Of a stretch of DNA of 64,000 nucleotides, positions 32,714-42,314 are shown one piece after another (position 1 is the stretch's first letter; each line of letters opens with the position of its first letter). Source of the stretch: Lysobacterales bacterium. GTDB lineage: Bacteria; Pseudomonadota; Gammaproteobacteria; Xanthomonadales; Ahniellaceae. The notes under the pieces were generated by a model. It saw nothing but the letters and a program-made list of their open reading frames with translations. It had not been told where the DNA came from and ran no database searches. A program made the position numbers and the translations under genes. The DNA lies in the NCBI GenBank assembly GCA_016721845.1, contig JADKHK010000003.1, positions 186,001 to 250,000 of the forward strand, read 5' to 3'.

Positions 32714-34306
32714 CTAAGGCAGGAATCCGAGCGTGTCCGGACTGAAATTCGCCAGGTTCGGGAATACCTGTTCCAGATCGATATCGGGTACGCCCATCCA
32801 GCGCGCCAACGTCGCTGCATAGGTGTCGACCGGCGTCGTCGGCAGGAACTGTCCGCGCGAGAAACTGTCGGGGCCGTCGAGCGTCTGGTTCGGGAAGGTG
32901 CCGTACATTGCCCGGCCAGCAACCGCACCGCCGAGCGCAAGTTGCACCCCACCCCAGCCATGGTCGGAACCATTGCCATTGCTGGACAACGTGCGCGCGA
33001 ATTCGCTCATCGTGAACAGGGTCACCTCGTTCGGCAGCGTCGGCACCCCGAGATCGTTGCCGACGTCGATCATCGCCTGGCGGAACCAGGACAACGCCTG
33101 ATTCAAGCGCGCCATGAGCAGCGGCTGGCCGGTATTCGCCATCTGGGTGTCGTGCGTGTCGAACCCTCCGAGACGGACGAGGTAGATCTGGCGTTCGTGG
33201 TTGATGCCGGCACCGGAGCCGGGCCGCGACACCTTGATCATGCGCGCCACCATCCGCAACTGGTCGAGCAGGGTATTCGAGTAGTTGGTGCCGGCCACGG
33301 TCACCTGTGCCGATGAATTGGCGGTCGCCGAAGACTGCTGATACACGGTGCCGACTGCTCCGAAATTCGTCAACGCGGTCGACAGCGTGTTGGTCAGGTC
33401 CAGCGAGCGGGATGTCAGCTGCGCGTATTCCTTCGAGAACGGGTGGGCATAGGTCTGCGCGAGCATCAGATCCAGCGCCGCCCGCCGCTGCGATTGCAGG
33501 CCGCCGGCCGTCGCCGAGTAGTTGGACAGCGCCGTCGCGCCGCTCGTCGACATCTGATACGGATAAACGCCGTCGCCGACCAGGAAGCGCGAACTTCCGG
33601 AGATCGAGATGCAGGGCGCCAATGTCGTCAACTGATTGCCCGAAGCGACGCGCGAAGCCACTTCGCCGCCCCATCCATACGGATGGTTGGTGGCGGTGCG
33701 GCCCAGGTGCCATTGCGTGGTCTGGTCGCTGTGCGAATACAGCTGCGGCGGCTTCGCCGTCGCGTTGTAGGTGGCCTTCGTGATCGGCCGCACCAGCGTG
33801 CCGATGTTCGGGAACAGCGCCACGCGTTGCTGACCGAACAGACTGGCGAGACCCGGGTAGCCCGGATTCACGACACCACCAGGCACCTGCGGAAACGCGT
33901 AGTCGAGAAACTGCGGATGCAGGCCAAACGAATTGGCGGCGAACCCATTCGGCGTGATCGGGCGCAAGGCATTGAAGTCGAGCGCGAGACCGGTCGCACT
34001 GTTACCCGAAGGCGGATTCGCCGAAGTGTCGTAGACACCACCACGCGCCGTGCGATAGCGGTCATACAGCGACCCGGACCCCAGCGTGCCGTTGTCGCGC
34101 GGCACCAGCAGGTTCCACGAGTCGTTGCCGCCATCGAGATAGACGCACACCAGCGCACGGTAATTGCCGAATGCCTTGGACCGGGACGTTGCCGCAAGGG
34201 CATTGCCGACGACACCCAGCTGCGGCAGCAGCGCTTGTGCGGAACCGGCGATCAGGGTGGCGCTCAGGCCACGCAGAAAATCACGACGATCATTCGAGCG
34301 GCTCAT
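32714..34306 (-). CDS. DUF1501 protein, Tat-exported
   Basis: This 530-residue protein begins with a twin-arginine signal (SNDRRDFLRGLSATLIAGSA), so it is probably exported folded. The DUF1501 domain shows ALVCVYLDGGNDSWNLLVPR, RLGGFDTHDTQ, TLFTMSEFARTLSSNGNGSD and HGWGGVQLALGG. The domain belongs to the alkaline-phosphatase/sulfatase-like superfamily by fold, but its reaction is unknown. ATG 34306 is chosen because GAGG lies six bases upstream; a GTG two codons earlier is possible. It starts seven bases after the DUF1800 gene stop, and this DUF1800-DUF1501 pair recurs in many bacteria, which suggests a joint function. The tatABC genes needed for its export are also in the window (44-43 kb). 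Confidence 0.88.
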   Translation of the reverse strand: MSRSNDRRDFLRGLSATLIAGSAQALLPQLGVVGNALAATSRSKAFGNYRALVCVYLDGGNDSWNLLVPRDNGTLGSGSLYDRYRTARGGVYDTSANPPSGNSATGLALDFNALRPITPNGFAANSFGLHPQFLDYAFPQVPGGVVNPGYPGLASLFGQQRVALFPNIGTLVRPITKATYNATAKPPQLYSHSDQTTQWHLGRTATNHPYGWGGEVASRVASGNQLTTLAPCISISGSSRFLVGDGVYPYQMSTSGATALSNYSATAGGLQSQRRAALDLMLAQTYAHPFSKEYAQLTSRSLDLTNTLSTALTNFGAVGTVYQQSSATANSSAQVTVAGTNYSNTLLDQLRMVARMIKVSRPGSGAGINHERQIYLVRLGGFDTHDTQMANTGQPLLMARLNQALSWFRQAMIDVGNDLGVPTLPNEVTLFTMSEFARTLSSNGNGSDHGWGGVQLALGGAVAGRAMYGTFPNQTLDGPDSFSRGQFLPTTPVDTYAATLARWMGVPDIDLEQVFPNLANFSPDTLGFLP

Positions 34307-34313
34307 GGTCACC

Positions 34314-36200
34314 TCAGCGCTGCACGAGAAATTCAGGGGACATCAACGCCAGGTGCACGGTCGACAACACCTTGATGTTGTCGTTCACGCCGGCGAGGCT
34401 GAACACGAGGAAATTGCGCAGGGTGGTACGGGTGTCGCTGCTCATCGTGCCGTAGAACAGGCGCACATTGATCTCGTCGAGAAACAGGTTGTATGCATTC
34501 GGACCGGTGCTGTTGGCCCCGCTGACCAAGGGCGTCAGGTCGCTGATCACGTGGTAGGCCGACGTCGTCGGCAGGGTGAACGTACCGCTCGACGTGCTGT
34601 AGCCGACCCATAGCCGATTCCATTGTTCGTTCGCCGAGGTCATCGCGGTCGTCTCGTTCGCGATCTGGAACTCCGGGGCATAGATGCCGGCGTTGGCGAG
34701 TTCGCCCGGTGGCAGGTAATCCGGCTCGTAGAAGTTGAATACCGTCGGTGCGCCAAGTGGCCGTTGCGCGAGACTGTCCTGCGGGTTGCGGATGCCCATC
34801 TGGATCTCGCCGTTGACCGCCGCGGGCGCGGTCACGCCGAAGGCACGCCAGGTAGCGGTGAGGCGCAGCAGGGGTTCGCGCAACTTGCCGTAAGGCGCCA
34901 TCGGATCGGCCGGCGGCACGCGCGCTTCGTCGTCGAGCAGGATCGCGCGAACCACCGCCGCCAGGTCGCCGCGCACGTTGTGGCCATTGTCCTCGAACAC
35001 GGTCGCCACCCGTTCGATGTAGGCCGGCGACGGATGGCTGGTGACGAAGCGCTGGATCAGCTGGCGCGACACGAAGGGCGCGGTGTTGGGATGGTTGAAG
35101 AGGTAGTCGAGCGTCTGGTCGATCTGGCTCAGGCAATAGGCATGGCAACGATTCAGCGCCAGCGGGCGTTGCCCGAGGACCTGTCCCGGATCGAGCGCCG
35201 GCAGCCCGGTGTTCGAGGTATGACTGGGGTTTTCGACACCGCAGACATCCGGCGATGCCGCGATCACCGCACCGCCGATGATCGTCTTCGCGCCGTAATC
35301 CATGTGCGTCGGAAAGCAGGCCATCGGAAAGTAGCTGGACGGTCCCGAAGTGAAGCCGGTGTAGTCCGGATAGGGTGTTCCCGCGGAGGGTGTGCAATTG
35401 GTGTTCGACGGCAGCCCGGTGGTCGGATTCGTGCACGTGTAGGACCAGCCGGTGAAGACGCGCGCGAGCTCGGTGATGTCGTTCTGGGTATAGGTCGGAA
35501 TCGGATCCGGCCCCGCCAGCACCGGCGAGAAATCGAGATTGCGTTCGATCAGCCCGACCGTGAACAGCTGCATGATCTCGCGCGCGTAATTCTCGTCCGG
35601 CGCGCTCGGGCTGGTCGCTGCACCGGGCGTCACCTTGCGGTTGCGCCAATGACTGAGGTAGCGCCCCATCATCGGCGACTTGGTCACTTCTTCCAGCAGC
35701 GTGCGGTAGTTGCCGAAGGCGTTGCGGGCGAGGATGTCCCAGTACTCGGACACGCCGAAGTGGTCGCCGCTGAGCGCGTCCGAGCGATCGGAGACCACCA
35801 GGATCTGCGACAGCGCGTAAGCCATGCGCTGCCGCAACTGGTCGGGGCCGAAGGCCGCGGTGTGGAACCAGCGGTCCACGCGCTGGCTCTGTCCGATCGC
35901 GGGCGGTGCCGGCCGCGCGGCGAGCATGTCGAGATAGGCGCGCGCCGAGGTCGGTGCCGTCGCGATCTGCTGGTCGATCCAGCCGTCGTAACTGTTGCTG
36001 CGGAACTGCCCGATCGAGGCGCGACTGGGCCCGAACGTCGCCTGGGTCAGGAAGCGCGCGGCCTCGGCGTCGGTTGCCGGCACGAAGTACTTCGCCTCGA
36101 AACCGGCGGTGTGCCCGCCGAAGATGGTGTCGTCGCCGGCATGCGCCTGCAGCGCACTGCCCAGCAACAGCGAAAACGCAAGAGCTCGGAGCAGCGACAT
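34314..36200 (-). CDS. DUF1800 protein, exported
   Basis: This 628-residue protein has a Sec-type signal peptide (LLRALAFSLLLGSALQAHAG). The DUF1800 domain starts DAEAARFLTQATFGPSRASI and contains WFHTAAFGPDQLRQRMAYAL, SQILVVSD, ENYAREIMQLFTVGL and NDITELARVFTGWSYT. Cysteine-rich insertions (PSNTNCTPSAG, ACFPTHMDYG, NRCHAYCLSQ) suggest disulfides in the periplasm. The domain has no known reaction. ATG 36200 directly precedes the signal peptide; an upstream TTG at 36212 is possible. It is the first gene of a pair with DUF1501. Confidence 0.87.
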   Translation of the reverse strand: MSLLRALAFSLLLGSALQAHAGDDTIFGGHTAGFEAKYFVPATDAEAARFLTQATFGPSRASIGQFRSNSYDGWIDQQIATAPTSARAYLDMLAARPAPPAIGQSQRVDRWFHTAAFGPDQLRQRMAYALSQILVVSDRSDALSGDHFGVSEYWDILARNAFGNYRTLLEEVTKSPMMGRYLSHWRNRKVTPGAATSPSAPDENYAREIMQLFTVGLIERNLDFSPVLAGPDPIPTYTQNDITELARVFTGWSYTCTNPTTGLPSNTNCTPSAGTPYPDYTGFTSGPSSYFPMACFPTHMDYGAKTIIGGAVIAASPDVCGVENPSHTSNTGLPALDPGQVLGQRPLALNRCHAYCLSQIDQTLDYLFNHPNTAPFVSRQLIQRFVTSHPSPAYIERVATVFEDNGHNVRGDLAAVVRAILLDDEARVPPADPMAPYGKLREPLLRLTATWRAFGVTAPAAVNGEIQMGIRNPQDSLAQRPLGAPTVFNFYEPDYLPPGELANAGIYAPEFQIANETTAMTSANEQWNRLWVGYSTSSGTFTLPTTSAYHVISDLTPLVSGANSTGPNAYNLFLDEINVRLFYGTMSSDTRTTLRNFLVFSLAGVNDNIKVLSTVHLALMSPEFLVQR

Positions 36201-36333
36201 CGCAATACCCAATCGGACAGCGGGAGTGCAGATGCTAGCGGCGTCCGGTTTTCACGACGTGACCGGCTGCACAAGACAACCGGCCGGCTGGCGGCGGAGC
36301 GGCGGCAGTGCACCGCCCCGGCCAGGTCGCAGG

Positions 36334-37629
<1,296 letters not shown>

Positions 37630-37653
37630 GGTCTACCTCGGGCCTGTGTCGTC

Positions 37654-37740
37654 GGGGAGGACGGGGGGGGGGTGGGGCTGGGAGGGGGGTGGGGTTTCGG
37701 CGGGCCCTCCCGACCTCCCCCTTGCTTCGCAAAGGGGAGG
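37654..37740. repeat. Extragenic G-rich and palindromic repeat between aceB and aceA
   Basis: The plus strand carries a G tract series (37663-37694: runs of 10, 4, 3, 6 and 4 G) able to form a G-quadruplex; the aceBA mRNA is C-rich here. Next to it is a hairpin, CCTCCCC (37714-37720) with GGGGAGG (37734-37740), extended by TTGC/GCAA around a three-base loop with one mismatch. This CCTCCCC...TTCGCAA...GGGGAGG pattern resembles extragenic repeats common in Xanthomonadales. Confidence 0.6.
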
Positions 37741-37749
37741 AGAACGAAC

Positions 37750-39339
37750 TCAGGGCAACAGCTCGTAACAAGGCAGCGTCAGGAACTCGACAAGGTCATC
37801 GGCGTGCGTCCATGCCGACAACAGTGCGACGGCTTCGTCGAACATTTGCTCGCCTGGCAGACCCGCGGGATCGACGCGGCTGCGGATCGCCGCGATCGCG
37901 GCGTCGAAGGCGGCGAAGTCGAGTGGCGTGCCGTCGTCGAACGTCAGCCCACCGACATGCAGCCACTGCCACAACTGCGCGCGTGAAATCTCCGCGGTGG
38001 CGGCGTCTTCCATCAGGTGGTGGATCGGCACGCAGCCAAGGCCGTCGAGCCAGGCTGCGACATAACGCACGCAGACATCGATGTTGTTGAGAAACCCGGT
38101 GCGGGTGATGCTGCCGCTGCTTGGGGTGATCAGCGCGTCGCGCGTCACCGTCACGTCGTCGCGGGTCACGTGCAACTGGTTCGGCGTCGCCATGCCGGCG
38201 TCGAAGATGCCCTGGGCGATCGGAATCAGGCCCGGATGCGCGACCCAGGTCCCGTCGTGCCCCGCCGACACTTCGCGCTGCTTGTCGGCGCGCACCTTGG
38301 CCATCGCGATCTCGTTCGCTTCCGGGTCGCGACTGATCGGAATCTGCGCGGCCATGCCGCCCATCGCGAACGCGCCGCGACGATGACAGACGCGGATCAG
38401 CCATTCCGAATACGCTTTCAGGAAAGGCACGGTCATGCCGATCTGGGTGCGCTCGGGCAACACGCGATCACGATGCGCCCGGAAGGTCTTGAGGTAGCTG
38501 AAGATGTAGTCCCAGCGCCCGCAGTTCAAACCGACGATGCGGCCGCGCAGCGCGTGCAGGATCTCGTCCATCTCGAACACCGCGGGCAAAGTCTCGATCA
38601 GCACCGTCGCCTTGATCGTGCCGATCGGCAGGCCGAGGCGCACTTCGACGAAGGCCATCACCTCGTCCCACAAGGCCGCTTCCCGGTGGCTCTGCAGTTT
38701 CGGCAGGTAGAAGAACGGGCCGAGACCCTTCGCGGCCAGCGTGGTCGCGTTGTGCAGGGCGAACAGGGCCAGATCGAACAGCGAACCGCTGATGCGCTGG
38801 CCGTCGACCATCACGTGCTTCTCGTCGAGATGCCAACCGCGCGGTCGCACCATCAGCACCGTCTTCGAGTCGGGCTTCAGCGCGTAGTGCTTGCCTTCGG
38901 GCGAGGTGTATTCGATCGCACCGGCGACCGCATCGCGCAGGTTCTGCTGGCCCTCGAGCATCGCCTCCCAGACCGGGCTGGACGAATCCTCGAAGTCGGC
39001 CATGAACACCTTCGCGCCCGAATTCAGCGCATTGATGATCATCTTGCGGTCGACCGGCCCGGTGATCTCGACGCGGCGGTCGCGGATCGCTTCCGGAATC
39101 TCGGCGACGCGCCAGTCGCCGTCGCGGATGGCCTGGGTCTCGGGCAGGAAGTCCGGCAGCTCGCCGGCGTCGAAGCGCGCCTGGCGTTCGCGACGCGCAG
39201 CCAGCAGCGCTTGGCGGGTCGGTTCGAAGCGGCGATGCAGTTCCGTCAGCAGTTCGAGTGCCGCGGCGGTCAGCACGGCCGCATGGGCGGCGGTCGCGGA
39301 CGGCTGTGCGGCAATGGCGGAAGGCGATGCTGCGGACAT
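37750..39339 (-). CDS. aceB: Malate synthase A
   Basis: This 529-residue enzyme condenses glyoxylate with acetyl-CoA to malate, the second step of the glyoxylate shunt. Length matches E. coli AceB (533). Conserved blocks include KVFMADFEDSSSPVWEAMLE, RPRGWHLDEKHVMVDG, FYLPKLQSHREAALW, TVLIETLPAVFEMDEILHAL and the signature GLNCGRWDYIFSYLKTF. The catalytic Asp lies in the late GCVPIHHLMEDAATAEISR block. ATG 39339 follows AAGGA at seven bases. It is the first gene of the aceB-aceA unit and is divergent from the LysR gene, with a palindromic site between them. Confidence 0.96.
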   Translation of the reverse strand: MSAASPSAIAAQPSATAAHAAVLTAAALELLTELHRRFEPTRQALLAARRERQARFDAGELPDFLPETQAIRDGDWRVAEIPEAIRDRRVEITGPVDRKMIINALNSGAKVFMADFEDSSSPVWEAMLEGQQNLRDAVAGAIEYTSPEGKHYALKPDSKTVLMVRPRGWHLDEKHVMVDGQRISGSLFDLALFALHNATTLAAKGLGPFFYLPKLQSHREAALWDEVMAFVEVRLGLPIGTIKATVLIETLPAVFEMDEILHALRGRIVGLNCGRWDYIFSYLKTFRAHRDRVLPERTQIGMTVPFLKAYSEWLIRVCHRRGAFAMGGMAAQIPISRDPEANEIAMAKVRADKQREVSAGHDGTWVAHPGLIPIAQGIFDAGMATPNQLHVTRDDVTVTRDALITPSSGSITRTGFLNNIDVCVRYVAAWLDGLGCVPIHHLMEDAATAEISRAQLWQWLHVGGLTFDDGTPLDFAAFDAAIAAIRSRVDPAGLPGEQMFDEAVALLSAWTHADDLVEFLTLPCYELLP

Positions 39340-39436
39340 ACGAATTCCTTGGTGGTTCGCGGGTCCGACCGGAATGCCCTCCACATTCCTGCCGATGCAC
39401 GGACGCTACGCCGGCGGCACTGGTTTGACAAACCGA

Positions 39437-39463
39437 ATGTTTCAATGCGATGTATTAACATCG
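39437..39463. promoter_or_regulatory. Candidate LysR-regulator operator between aceB and the LysR gene
   Basis: Nested inverted repeats occupy the divergent region: ATGTT (39437-39441) with AACAT (39457-39461), and CGATG (39448-39452) with CATCG (39459-39463). The AT-rich site lies about 100 bases before aceB and 25 bases before the LysR start, where autoregulated LysR proteins usually bind. Confidence 0.45.
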
Positions 39464-39487
39464 TCAAATATTTCGCAAGCCTCTGAT

Positions 39488-40519
39488 ATGCCAACCCAAA
39501 AAAAGAACAAGCGTTCGATTGAGATCCTGATGGAAGCGCCTGCCGCGCCGAAACGGCGACGCCGTCGGGGCGAGGGCGAGACGCGTTTCTACTACAAGGG
39601 CAATCGCCTGAAGCAGCTGCGGGCGTTCTGCATGAGCGCCAAGCTGGGCACGTTTTCACGCGCGGCCGAAGCCCTGTTCCTGAGCCAGCCCTCGATCAGC
39701 CTGCAGATCGGCGCGCTCGAACGCGAACTCGGGGTGCTGCTGATCGATCGCGGCAGCCGACGCATCCAGCTCACCCGCGAGGGCCAGACCCTGTACGACC
39801 TCGCCCTGCCGCTGATCGAGGGGTTCGATGGCATCGACGAGAGCTTTCGCGGCAAGCTGGTCGGCATGGACGCGGGCGAACTGACGATCGCCGCCGGTAC
39901 CTCGACCATCCAGTACCTGCTGCCGAATCTGGTGCAGGCGTTCCGCGAGCGTTATCCGAAGGTGCGTCTGCACCTGGTCAACGTCACCGGCAACGAAGGC
40001 CTGACGATGATGCGCACCGATACCGCCGATTTCGCGGTCGGGTCGATGATCGACGTGCCCAACGATCTGGCCTACGAGGCGGTGTACCACTTCGATCCGA
40101 TGCTGATCACGCCGCCGAATCATCCGCTGATGCAGAAGACCGACATCCGCCTTGAAGACCTGTCGCCCTACGGCCTGATTCTTCCCGCACGCCGCTTGAC
40201 CACCTACCGACTCGTCGACCTGATCTTCCAGCAGGCGCGCGTGCCGTATCAGGTCGGCATCGAGGTCGGTGGCTGGGAAGTCATCAAGCAATACGTGTCG
40301 ATGGGACTCGGCATCTCGATCGTCACCGGCATCTGCCTGCGTCCCGAGGATCGCCTCGAAGTCCGCAACATGCGCGCCTGGTTTCCGCAGCGCAGCTACG
40401 GCGTGGTCATGCGCAAGGGCAAATACCTGAGCCCGCAGGCGCGGGCCTTCATCGACCTGATCAAGCCCGGCCTCTTCACCCGCCGCGACTGGTTCGAGTC
40501 CGGGCATTCGGAGCGCTGA
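39488..40519 (+). CDS. LysR-family transcriptional regulator, likely of the glyoxylate shunt
   Basis: This 343-residue regulator has a Lys/Arg-rich N-terminal extension of about 35 residues (KRRRRRGEGETRFYYKGNRL), then a winged helix (LKQLRAFCMSAKLGTFSRAA, with SQPSISLQIGALERELG as recognition region) and a periplasmic-binding-protein-like effector domain from about 125. The effector domain carries GELTIAAGTSTIQYLLPNLV and VSMGLGISIVTGICLRPED, closest in style to CysB/Cbl-type LysR proteins. The basic extension is unusual and may add non-specific DNA binding. Position, divergent from aceB with a shared palindromic region, suggests control of aceBA; the effector is unknown. ATG 39488 is the only start close to the HTH. 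Confidence 0.88.
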   Translation: MPTQKKNKRSIEILMEAPAAPKRRRRRGEGETRFYYKGNRLKQLRAFCMSAKLGTFSRAAEALFLSQPSISLQIGALERELGVLLIDRGSRRIQLTREGQTLYDLALPLIEGFDGIDESFRGKLVGMDAGELTIAAGTSTIQYLLPNLVQAFRERYPKVRLHLVNVTGNEGLTMMRTDTADFAVGSMIDVPNDLAYEAVYHFDPMLITPPNHPLMQKTDIRLEDLSPYGLILPARRLTTYRLVDLIFQQARVPYQVGIEVGGWEVIKQYVSMGLGISIVTGICLRPEDRLEVRNMRAWFPQRSYGVVMRKGKYLSPQARAFIDLIKPGLFTRRDWFESGHSER

Positions 40520-40541
40520 GTCAGCGCCCCGGCGTTCCGCC

Positions 40542-41144
40542 TCAACGCTTCTTAGCGGGCTTCTTCGCGGGCAACTTCTTCGCCACGGTCTTCTTTGCCG
40601 GCGCAGTCTTGGCCGCAGGCTGCTTGGTCGCGGCTTTCTTCGCAGGCGCGGCTTTCTTCGCCACCGGTTTCGAGGCCGCCGGGGCCGCGCCGGCCAACCA
40701 GGCCAGCACTTCCTCGGCATGGGTCTCGGGCTTGACCTTGTCCCAGACCTGTTCGACCTTGCCGTCGGCGTCGATCGCGAAGGTGGCGCGGGCGATGCCC
40801 ATGTACTTGCGGCCGTACAGCGACTTCTCGACCCAGACGCCGAAGCCATTGATGGCGACATGCTCGGGGTCGGCGATCAGCGGGAAATTGAGCTGGTACT
40901 TGCCGACGAACTTGCCGTGCGACTTGGCGTCGTCGGCACTGACGCCATACACACGCACCTTGGACGCATCGAATTTCGGCAAGGCGTCACGGAACGCGCA
41001 GGCTTCCTTGGTGCAACCGGGCGTGTCGTCCTTCGGGTAGAAATAGAGCACCGCACGCGCGCCTTTCAGCGTCTTCGGCGATACACGTTCACCGCGGTCA
41101 GTGACGAGATCGAAGTTCGGAATGCGGTCGCCTGTCTTCAGCAT
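40542..41144 (-). CDS. Bcp/PrxQ-type peroxiredoxin with histone-like Lys/Ala tail
   Basis: This 200-residue thiol peroxidase reduces hydrogen peroxide and organic hydroperoxides. The core (about 1-150) has YPKDDTPGCTKEACAFRDAL, with the peroxidatic cysteine and a second cysteine five residues later as in Bcp, then VYGVSADDAKSHGKFV and FPLIADPEH. The last 45 residues are an Ala/Lys/Pro repeat (KPVAKKAAPAKKAATKQPAA and similar), like histone H1-type tails and absent from ordinary Bcp (about 156 residues). The tail could bind DNA or acidic surfaces. ATG 41144 is chosen because GGAG lies eight bases upstream. Confidence 0.9.
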   Translation of the reverse strand: MLKTGDRIPNFDLVTDRGERVSPKTLKGARAVLYFYPKDDTPGCTKEACAFRDALPKFDASKVRVYGVSADDAKSHGKFVGKYQLNFPLIADPEHVAINGFGVWVEKSLYGRKYMGIARATFAIDADGKVEQVWDKVKPETHAEEVLAWLAGAAPAASKPVAKKAAPAKKAATKQPAAKTAPAKKTVAKKLPAKKPAKKR

Positions 41145-41198
41145 GTCGGTTCTCCGGAAAACGCCAAGGAAATCACGCGTCACGTCGACGCGACGTCA

Positions 41199-41792
41199 TC
41201 ACACGCCGCGGTGCTTGCCGATGTAGGGCGCGTACCAGGCACGAATGCGCGCCATGTCGGCCTCCATGTCATCGGTCATCGTGAACATCTCGCCGATGCC
41301 GAAGACCTTGTCCGGGTAGTGGATGTAGATGCAGCACACCGGCACGTTGGCCTTGCGGGCGATGTGCCAGAAACCGGACTTCCATTTCTTCACCGCCTTG
41401 CGTGTGCCTTCCGGCGCCAGCAGGAACCAGGCGTTCGGATTGCTGCGAAAGCCCTCCACCGTTTCGCCGACGACGCCATGCGCGGCCCGCCGGTCGATCG
41501 GAATCGCGCCGAGTGCGCGCAGCAGCAGGCCGAGCGGAAACCAGAAGGCTTCGCGCTTGGCCATGAAGCGGATATCGGCCCCGGCCGCCACCTTGATCAG
41601 CAAGCCATAGAGCGCATCCCAGGCCGACGAATGCGGGGCCGCGAGAAACAGGACTTGCGATTCGTTCGGAAACTGCCCGACCAGTCGCCAACCGAGATAG
41701 CGCAGCCACACCTTGGCGATCCAGCGCACCACGCGCGGATAACGTTGCGGAGCCTTCGGCGGCAGCGGCTCGACGACCGGCGGGCGCGTCAT
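41199..41792 (-). CDS. 1-acyl-sn-glycerol-3-phosphate acyltransferase-like protein
   Basis: This 197-residue PlsC-family protein has the acyltransferase catalytic motif HSSAWDALY (HX4D) near residue 54, FMAKREAFWFPLG, the phosphate-binding FLLAPEGTRKAVKKWKSGF and a hydrophobic N-terminal region that would sit on the membrane. Relatives transfer acyl chains to lysophosphatidate or other lysolipids. The typical second conserved arginine of PlsC (EGTR) is present. The start overlaps the arfB stop by four bases (ATGA). As plsB, not plsY, makes the first acylation here, this could be a secondary or remodelling acyltransferase. Confidence 0.8.
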   Translation of the reverse strand: MTRPPVVEPLPPKAPQRYPRVVRWIAKVWLRYLGWRLVGQFPNESQVLFLAAPHSSAWDALYGLLIKVAAGADIRFMAKREAFWFPLGLLLRALGAIPIDRRAAHGVVGETVEGFRSNPNAWFLLAPEGTRKAVKKWKSGFWHIARKANVPVCCIYIHYPDKVFGIGEMFTMTDDMEADMARIRAWYAPYIGKHRGV

Positions 41793-42214
41793 GCGTCGTG
41801 GTCCACGCGACTGCTGCGCACGCGCTTGACGCTGCCGCGCGACTTCTTCGCATCGAGCCGGCGTTCCCTCGAGGCGCGCGTCGGCTTGGTCGCGATGCGC
41901 GCCTTCGGCACGATGGTCGCGGCACGGATCAGTTCGGCCAGGCGCTCGCGCGCATCCTCGCGATTGCGTTCCTGGGTACGGAAGCGATTCGCCTGGATGA
42001 TGACGACGCCGTCTCCGGTGATGCGCCGATCCGATCTCGCGAGCAGGCGCGTACGCACCGTTTCCGGCAACGCCGGCGAAGTGCGCGCGTCGAAGCGCAG
42101 TTCGACCGCGGTCGAGACCTTGTTGACGTTCTGACCGCCGGGACCGGAGGCGCGCACGAAGCGTTCCTCGAGTTCGGCGTCGGCGATGTGGATGCGTGCG
42201 TTGATGACCAGCAT
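41789..42214 (-). CDS. arfB: Alternative ribosome-rescue peptidyl-tRNA hydrolase ArfB
   Basis: This 141-residue protein releases nascent chains from stalled ribosomes lacking a stop codon. The catalytic GGQ is in RASGPGGQNVNKVST, near residue 27, as in class I release factors. The C-terminal tail is rich in Lys/Arg (KPTRASRERRLDAKKSRGS), the segment that ArfB inserts into the empty mRNA channel. Length equals E. coli ArfB (140). It overlaps the downstream acyltransferase by four bases. Confidence 0.93.
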   Translation of the reverse strand: MLVINARIHIADAELEERFVRASGPGGQNVNKVSTAVELRFDARTSPALPETVRTRLLARSDRRITGDGVVIIQANRFRTQERNREDARERLAELIRAATIVPKARIATKPTRASRERRLDAKKSRGSVKRVRSSRVDHDA

Positions 42215-42266
42215 TGGCGGATTCTATCGACAGTACGGCACGATGGCTGCGCCCGCGCGACGCTCG

Positions 42267-42274
42267 GGCTATGC
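42267..42274 (+). promoter_or_regulatory. Putative -10 element of the gene at 42315
   Basis: GCTATGCT contains TATGCT, one base from the TATGAT form, 41 bases before ATG 42315. A clear -35 is lacking. Confidence 0.3.
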
Positions 42275-42314
42275 TCGCCGCTGCGCAACCCGCGCAATCT
42301 ACGGGGAGTTGGGA

